Source: Capsulimonas corticalis
GTDB lineage: Bacteria > Armatimonadota > Armatimonadia > Armatimonadales > Capsulimonadaceae
DNA length: 64,000 nt
Direction: 5' to 3'
Assembly: GCF_003574315.2 (NCBI RefSeq)
Contig: NZ_AP025739.1
Span: 1-64,000 of the forward strand
The notes below the pieces were generated by a model. That model saw nothing but the letters and a program-made list of their open reading frames with translations. It made no database searches and had not been told where the DNA came from. Of this stretch, positions 59,454-64,000 are shown one piece after another. The number at the start of each line of letters is the position of its first letter. Positions within the stretch are counted from its first letter, which is position 1. The position numbers and the translations under genes are program-made.

Positions 59454-60215
59454 CTAGAGGCTATTGGCTGCACACCGCTTGCGACTAACGCAAAGCATAG
59501 CAGATAGCCCTAGCACGCCTATGGCGAATGAGACGGGAGCGGTGGGCTCCGGAACGGTAGCAGGAATGACACGAAATTGCGTCACTAACCCATCGGGGTG
59601 TGCGTAGGTATCGAGATTGGGATCTCCCCCAACTTTTGCCACTCTGCTGAACGCTCCGGTGGTGAAGTCGAAACCTGCGTCACCAGTTGAATCGGTGTCG
59701 GCGTTGATAAATACATCGAACAATAGATTTCCCTTCGATGGATCATATAAAAATGGACTTGTCGGGAAGTTTAGATCAAAGCTTCCGTCCCCCTTCAGTG
59801 TTGTTGATAAATCGCCACTGAACACTTGGGTAAAATTGCTTCCCTTGTTTTCGTCAAAGATTGTGCTGGGAGCACTCAATGACGACGACGTATTAGAAAA
59901 ACTAAGAGTTACATGGTAGGTAGCAACATTTATCTTCGGCTGATTTCCCGCAAAGTCTGCTCTTTCAGAAGCAAAAGAGATTTGGTTAATAATTACCGGT
60001 TTATACGAAACGGAGTAAAAGGTATTGTGCGGATATATCTGTTGATACTCGCACCCAGCAGCGTAATGTGACTGTGCCCCTCCACTTGTTCCGAACGGTG
60101 CGTAGTTCCCTAGATAGGGCGCGCCGATCACCACCAACGCCGCGTGAGCCGAATTGACAGAGGCGACTCCCAGAAGGGTACATAAGACAGGAAAATGGCG
60201 ATTGAATTTTAGCAT
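59454..60215 (-). CDS. PEP-CTERM surface protein encoded in the phage region
   Basis: 253 aa. Signal peptide (MLKFNRHFPVLCTLLGVASVNSAHA). Beta-rich middle (QISFASERADFAG, YHVTLSFSNTSSSL, LLFDVFINADTDS). The C-terminus is a complete PEP-CTERM sorting signal: VPEPTAPVSF, transmembrane stretch AIGVLGLSAMLCV, then RKR. Such proteins are processed by exosortase and placed on the cell surface. The gene is A+T-richer than the phage genes and lies between early genes and the late promoter, which suggests cargo for the lysogen. Confidence 0.88.
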   Translation of the reverse strand: MLKFNRHFPVLCTLLGVASVNSAHAALVVIGAPYLGNYAPFGTSGGAQSHYAAGCEYQQIYPHNTFYSVSYKPVIINQISFASERADFAGNQPKINVATYHVTLSFSNTSSSLSAPSTIFDENKGSNFTQVFSGDLSTTLKGDGSFDLNFPTSPFLYDPSKGNLLFDVFINADTDSTGDAGFDFTTGAFSRVAKVGGDPNLDTYAHPDGLVTQFRVIPATVPEPTAPVSFAIGVLGLSAMLCVSRKRCAANSL

Positions 60216-60232
60216 TGATGACCTTTGGTTGC

Positions 60233-60246
60233 GTTAGCGCGTTAAC
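60233..60246. promoter_or_regulatory. Near-palindrome upstream of the PEP-CTERM gene
   Basis: GTTAGCGCGTTAAC, symmetrical but for one pair, 18 nt before the ATG; possible operator. No consensus promoter was found around it. Confidence 0.35.
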
Positions 60247-60358
60247 AAGAATATCAGTGTCCTAGTGACAACAGACTTAACCTTTCGCATAGCATAGTAC
60301 CTCACAGATGAGGGGTGCGGCATTGACTGCTAGGTATTGGATAAAATCACCTCACCCT

Positions 60359-60580
60359 TTACGCTATTCCACTTTTTGCCTGCTTCAAGGCGTTGTGCGC
60401 GGTGCCGGTGCTCACGCCCGCGCGGCCGGCGATCTGCTTAATCGCCGGCCACTCCCCTTTGTCCTGGTAGTAGTCCAGTGCCCACTGCGCGGCCGTACGC
60501 GTGCGTGTCCAGCGCCGCAGTGTCACCTCATCGTAAATGACTGGCTCGGCGGACTGGATTGTCCCGGGCGGCGTCTGCAT
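60359..60580 (-). CDS. Small helix-turn-helix protein
   Basis: 73 aa, AAGGAG at 7 nt. The second half (WPAIKQIAGRAGVSTGTAHNALKQAK) is a clear helix-turn-helix. A phage regulator or DNA-binding early protein is likely; it is not large enough for a typical CI repressor. Confidence 0.75.
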   Translation of the reverse strand: MQTPPGTIQSAEPVIYDEVTLRRWTRTRTAAQWALDYYQDKGEWPAIKQIAGRAGVSTGTAHNALKQAKSGIA

Positions 60581-60703
60581 GGCTCACTCCTTACGATTAT
60601 TTTGCCTTGCCAAAACTTTTTTATGCGCTTTTGAAAAAAATCAACGATAGTAAAAACAGAGCACACGCTAAAACCGCCACTGTGCTCCGGTGAAAGACAT
60701 AAA

Positions 60704-60964
60704 ATGACTACGAGTATCTCACTTCCCGACCATGTATTCATGGGGCGGAGCCTACGCCAGCAGGCTTGCTGGCGATGTGGCTGCTATTACATGGAGCAGT
60801 CACTCTTTGGACGCGGATTGATTTGCACTGAGTGCCGTCTACCCTGGGAGACGATCATCACCGACGCGGACCTTGCCGCCTTCTGCTGGCAATTCGGCCT
60901 GAGACGCGTCTGGGTCACCATGATGCCAAGGTGGTCGCCGCGCCCAATCCGCTGTCTATTCTAA
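60704..60964 (+). CDS. Possible zinc-ribbon protein on the opposite strand
   Basis: 86 aa. C-x2-C pairs (ACWRCG and ICTECR) spaced about 16 residues apart form a likely zinc ribbon. It is the only plus-strand candidate in the phage region and has only a weak GGTGA ribosome-binding site. Confidence 0.45.
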   Translation: MTTSISLPDHVFMGRSLRQQACWRCGCYYMEQSLFGRGLICTECRLPWETIITDADLAAFCWQFGLRRVWVTMMPRWSPRPIRCLF

Positions 60965-61113
60965 GACAGTGAGAAACATGTCGAGAGATAGCCGCTCGTC
61001 ATGCATCCATCGACGGGGGCGCCGGCCGCCCCCATGCCATATATTGCGTCATCAAACAGCCGCTCTGTTTTCGCCAGCCGCTCCCGCAACTCCGCTTTCG
61101 TCTCCACATTCAT
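60961..61113 (-). CDS. Small phage early protein
   Basis: 50 aa from ATG 61113 with GGGAG at 6 nt; a longer in-frame start at 61170 or GTG 61197 is possible. Helical (TKAELRERLAKTERLFDDAIYG). Not recognised. Confidence 0.5.
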   Translation of the reverse strand: MNVETKAELRERLAKTERLFDDAIYGMGAAGAPVDGCMTSGYLSTCFSLS

Positions 61114-61265
61114 ACCGATCTCCCGCTGCCCTCGAACCAAATTCCGCAGGGCGACGCGGTAGCTCCTCATCGCCGCCGTCACCACAAACGCCGCCACAGA
61201 GCCACGCCAGCGGCGGCCCCATGTACATGGGTTTCCAGGGCGCCGGAGACGTACATGGGTTATGC

Positions 61266-61649
61266 TCAGCGTTCGTGGACGGGTCGCTCCTGCTGCGCGA
61301 TCTCATACTTCCAGGTCTCCACGCAGTGATCGGCGAATTCGTCGTCAGGATCGTCGTAGCCGTCCGTTGTCCCGGGATCGAGCTGCTGGCACACGTTTTC
61401 GAGATGGGCGATCGTCTGACGGCATTTCTCCACCATCTGCGGCCTTGTGAGTTTGGCGTGGACTTCGCCGGTGCGTAAGAATTCGATCTGGCGTCCACAG
61501 GACCGGTTGAGCCTTCGCGCTTCTCCCAGCAGATCGTCTCCCGGTATTTTTGTTGGGTTTGTTGGGCCATTTTCGGTATAGACGGGTGGCTGGTATGTGT
61601 TGGTTCTTATGGCGTTAAGGACTTCGTAAGGTGTCATAACAGTAGACAT
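61266..61649 (-). CDS. Phage early protein of unknown function
   Basis: 127 aa. Mostly helical (DDLLGEARRLNRSCGRQIEFLRTG, TRPQMVEKCRQTIAHLENVCQQL). No ribosome-binding site is evident before ATG 61649 or ATG 61637. It lies directly after the iteron-like repeats. Confidence 0.65.
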   Translation of the reverse strand: MSTVMTPYEVLNAIRTNTYQPPVYTENGPTNPTKIPGDDLLGEARRLNRSCGRQIEFLRTGEVHAKLTRPQMVEKCRQTIAHLENVCQQLDPGTTDGYDDPDDEFADHCVETWKYEIAQQERPVHER

Positions 61650-61687
61650 AAGAAATAAATAGTTTGAAATACGTTTCTAGAAATCGT

Positions 61688-61802
61688 CCAACATCCCAAC
61701 ATAATTCGGCAAACGGGAATAATCGGGGTATCCCCTTCTTATTTTTTCGTGGAATTATGTTGGGTGCGTTCTCCAACAATCTCCAACATAATCCAACATA
61801 AT
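61688..61802. repeat. Iteron-like CCAACATAAT repeats
   Basis: Four exact copies of CCAACATAAT (61696-61705, 61754-61763 inverted, 61783-61792, 61793-61802) plus partial copies at 61688 and 61773, in A+T-rich DNA beside the replication gene. The 61650-61815 stretch has no gene. Confidence 0.8.
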
Positions 61803-61815
61803 TAATTCGGCATTT

Positions 61816-64000
61816 TTACGCGGCTTGCAGCTGTTGGCGTCCTTCGGAGACGACACAGGGGTTTACCGCATAGTAGGGCTTGCCCGGGCGCCCACGTCCT
61901 TCTTTTTTGGCCGGCATTTCGAGACGCACGTAGGCGTCCTCCATCAGCCGGGTGAGCGCGAGTTCGATGCGCTCCTTGGACTCCGGGTTGAGCGCCTGGC
62001 GGATTTCGCGCATCGTGAAGGCGTTCAGTTTTTTGCGCTTGATCCATTCGATGATGCGCCTGGCGAGCGCAACGATGGAATCGGAGCGCATCAGGCCGAA
62101 GGCAGCGACGGCGTGCGGGATACAGTAGGTTCCGATCTCCCACGCCTGAGCCATGGTTTCGCCGCTGATTGGCGTTTCCCAGGGCATACGGCTGCCCGGT
62201 TGAACGCCGACGTGCTTGACCATGTGCAGATTGGCGGCGATTCGCGCGACGTTGCCGGCGAGCTTGGAGGACCACGCAAGCATGGCGGCGAGGTCCTGAC
62301 CGGGCCGCTGCCGGGCGTTGATGTCGTTGTGATAGTGCTTATGTACGGCGATCGCTTCGGCGTCCATGGTGAGCAGGAACCGTTTGTGGGGCGCATCCTC
62401 GGTGATCGCCTTCGGAAGATCATGGAGCGCCAGGATGGTCTGCGTGTAAGCGTATTCGCTGGCGTTCGAGCCGCCTTCGTCCAGGTATGGACGCTCTCCC
62501 GCAAGGTTCGGCGCCACGGCGTACAGGAAGCGGGCGAGGAAGCCGTTGTGGTGCAGGCGCTCGTCTTCGGCGAGGGACTGCATGATCTCCGGCTGGACGG
62601 TCAGGCCGATGGTCAGCGTCGGCGCCAGGATGTAGCTGTTGCCTTTGCCGACGCGGTCGTTGGTGGCGTAGTCGCCGCTCCAGGCCTTGAGATAGATATC
62701 CATGTTGGGGCTGCTGTTCTTGCTCGCGTACAGGCCCTTGATGATGGAGAAGAGGCCGCCCTCAGTATCCAGGTTGGCGATGCAGTTGTCTTCCTGCTCG
62801 GAGAGCTTTGTGAACAGCGCCTCCATAGTGATGTCCTGCACTAGCATGCGCGGCAGCGCCTTGGGCTCCTTCATCTCTTCGACCAGGCCGAGGATCTCGT
62901 CGTCGATCAATCGGCGGGCGGACGCCTGGGCGTTGGCGGATTTGGTTTGCAGTGCGGTCAGCCGCTTCTTATCGGTCTCGAACTTGGCCACGGCGGTCGT
63001 GTGCGCTCCCTCGAAGCGCTCGCGCAGCTCCCGCTCGATCTGTACGATCGGCGCGGCCATGCGCTTCATGGCGGGGCTTTTGCCCGATCCCGCAACGGAG
63101 GCGACGACCATATAAAGATTGACAGTTTCGATGTGTTTCTTGGACCAGGCGCCGACCTGGACCTGGACGCGGCGGGAGTTCAGGGCGGAAATGACGCACA
63201 GCGCCAGCATCCCCGTGATGTCGATCGGGACCTGGACGTCTTCGGCGACTTCCTTGGCGTAGCTTGCCAGCACCGGCGGCAGGGCGTGCAGCGGGAAGGG
63301 AGGGAGTTTCTCCTCACCAAGCGGCAAGGGACATTCCCATTCCTCATCGGGGGCCACCGGCTCGGGGGCTGCGCCCTGCCGCCGCTGACGGCTTTCGAAC
63401 GCGCCGGCGCCGGAGATCAACTGATCGACGCGCCGCGGATCCGGCGTACTGCCTGCGGCGCTGTTCGGCGCTCCAGGAGTGTTTGAGGCATCCGAATGCG
63501 GGGCCGGCGCGTCGTATGCGTCCGGCTCGTACATCCGCCGCAGATCCTGCCAGGTTCTTCCATGACAGCCGTTGTGGCGGCAGCCAGCGGCGACGGCGCC
63601 GCTGGCGAACTGGATGATGAAGGCGGCGTCATTGGTGTGATCGCCGTTCCACGGGCATGGGTTCAGGATCCACTTGCGGCCGCCTCCAGAGTACGGCCCC
63701 GTCTTCGCGACAGGCAGGTTGTGATCCGCGATCCACCGCTCCAGGTCGAACGCGTCCGCCGTGCGCGGCGGAGCCGCCGGCGTCGGCGGCAGCGTCGCGG
63801 CGAGCTCTTGCAGCAGCGCGAGAGATACCGGCTCCGGCGCCTCGGGCATGCGGTGGATGCGCGCCCGGCGGTGCGGGCGGTCCGGCGTGCTGTCTCCTTT
63901 GGTGGAGACCGTGCCGTACAACTTGCAGATGCGCGAGCTGTTGAACGTCGTGTTGTCGACGCCCACGACGTCATCGCCGAACAGCAGATCCAGGGCTTCC
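61816..64000 (-). CDS. Replication protein: primase (AEP-type end) fused to DUF3987 ATPase (5' end outside window)
   Basis: At least 727 codons, open to the right edge (EALDLLFGDDVVGVDNTTFN). The visible N-terminal segment FNSSRICKLYGTVSTKGDSTPDRPHR is typical of the end of archaeo-eukaryotic-type primase domains. Residues ~55-150 contain CPWNGDHTNDAAFIIQFASG and a Cys/His pair (CRHNGCHGRTW), perhaps a zinc module. The remaining part is a DUF3987-type ATPase with Walker A SVAGSGKSPAMK and NLDTEGGLFSIIKG. A winged-helix-like end follows (TMREIRQALNP). It probably primes and unwinds phage DNA at the adjacent repeats. Confidence 0.82.
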   Translation of the reverse strand, partial: EALDLLFGDDVVGVDNTTFNSSRICKLYGTVSTKGDSTPDRPHRRARIHRMPEAPEPVSLALLQELAATLPPTPAAPPRTADAFDLERWIADHNLPVAKTGPYSGGGRKWILNPCPWNGDHTNDAAFIIQFASGAVAAGCRHNGCHGRTWQDLRRMYEPDAYDAPAPHSDASNTPGAPNSAAGSTPDPRRVDQLISGAGAFESRQRRQGAAPEPVAPDEEWECPLPLGEEKLPPFPLHALPPVLASYAKEVAEDVQVPIDITGMLALCVISALNSRRVQVQVGAWSKKHIETVNLYMVVASVAGSGKSPAMKRMAAPIVQIERELRERFEGAHTTAVAKFETDKKRLTALQTKSANAQASARRLIDDEILGLVEEMKEPKALPRMLVQDITMEALFTKLSEQEDNCIANLDTEGGLFSIIKGLYASKNSSPNMDIYLKAWSGDYATNDRVGKGNSYILAPTLTIGLTVQPEIMQSLAEDERLHHNGFLARFLYAVAPNLAGERPYLDEGGSNASEYAYTQTILALHDLPKAITEDAPHKRFLLTMDAEAIAVHKHYHNDINARQRPGQDLAAMLAWSSKLAGNVARIAANLHMVKHVGVQPGSRMPWETPISGETMAQAWEIGTYCIPHAVAAFGLMRSDSIVALARRIIEWIKRKKLNAFTMREIRQALNPESKERIELALTRLMEDAYVRLEMPAKKEGRGRPGKPYYAVNPCVVSEGRQQLQAA

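Noticed and set aside
61052-61570. 172-codon minus-strand frame
   Set aside because: Overlaps the better 127-aa gene in another frame; composition looks like a shifted reading.

Overview
The window is high-GC bacterial chromosomal DNA with two parts: a carbohydrate-degradation region (1 to about 29.4 kb) and a tailed-phage genome, most likely a prophage (about 30.8 kb to the right edge). A prepilin-like protein with a canonical methylation motif and an H-X9-DG tail, many secreted glycoside hydrolases, a PhyH dioxygenase, DUF4380, SGNH esterases and LacI/AraC regulators together suggest an Armatimonadota-type organism (for example Capsulimonas-like). That assignment is inferred from gene content, not from a marker gene.

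Host region. 1-1410 is the end of a glycoside-hydrolase-like gene. A secreted GH2 enzyme (1522-3903, minus) lies divergent to an AraC regulator (4045-4845, plus). From 14134 down to 4884 a minus-strand series encodes a prepilin, a lipoprotein, a GH74-like beta-propeller hydrolase, an SGNH esterase, a GH63-like glucosidase, a PhyH dioxygenase and a GHL6-type glycosidase; several are coupled by 1-4 nt overlaps. LacI regulator 1 (14243-15277) is divergent to an operon of two secreted proteins, one with a caspase/CHAT-like His-Cys pair. Near-identical large operators lie at both promoters. LacI regulator 2 (20468-21499) is followed by a GH36 alpha-galactosidase and preceded by a DUF4380 protein and two lectin-tailed secreted proteins. 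Three consensus promoters, each with a matching operator just downstream of its -10 box, tie these genes into one probable local regulon. A beta-helix/FG-GAP surface protein (27230-29206) with a strong terminator and a tRNA-His gene close the host part.

Junction. A predicted nucleotidyltransferase (29743-30642) has an inverted, truncated copy of its 5' end beside the tRNA.

Phage region, almost all minus strand, so transcription runs right to left. It starts at the right edge with a primase/DUF3987 replication protein that is cut by the window end, an iteron-like repeat and small early genes. A PEP-CTERM cargo gene follows, then a probable late promoter, small and large terminase, portal, an HExxH protein, Mu-F-like head protein, scaffold, SU10/DUF5309-type capsid and head-tail connectors. 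A low-GC membrane moron comes next. The tail module has two tail-tube-fold proteins, tail chaperones with an A9 frameshift site, a 1254-aa tape measure with an embedded cysteine-peptidase-like domain, Dit, a lectin-carrying tail protein, LamG-type fibres, a third tail-tube-fold protein, two structural-region proteins with signal peptides (one with an SGNH esterase domain), a BppU-like protein, holin-like proteins and a CHAP endolysin. A 16-bp palindrome recurs five times across the structural genes. No integrase or repressor is visible; either could lie beyond 64 kb.
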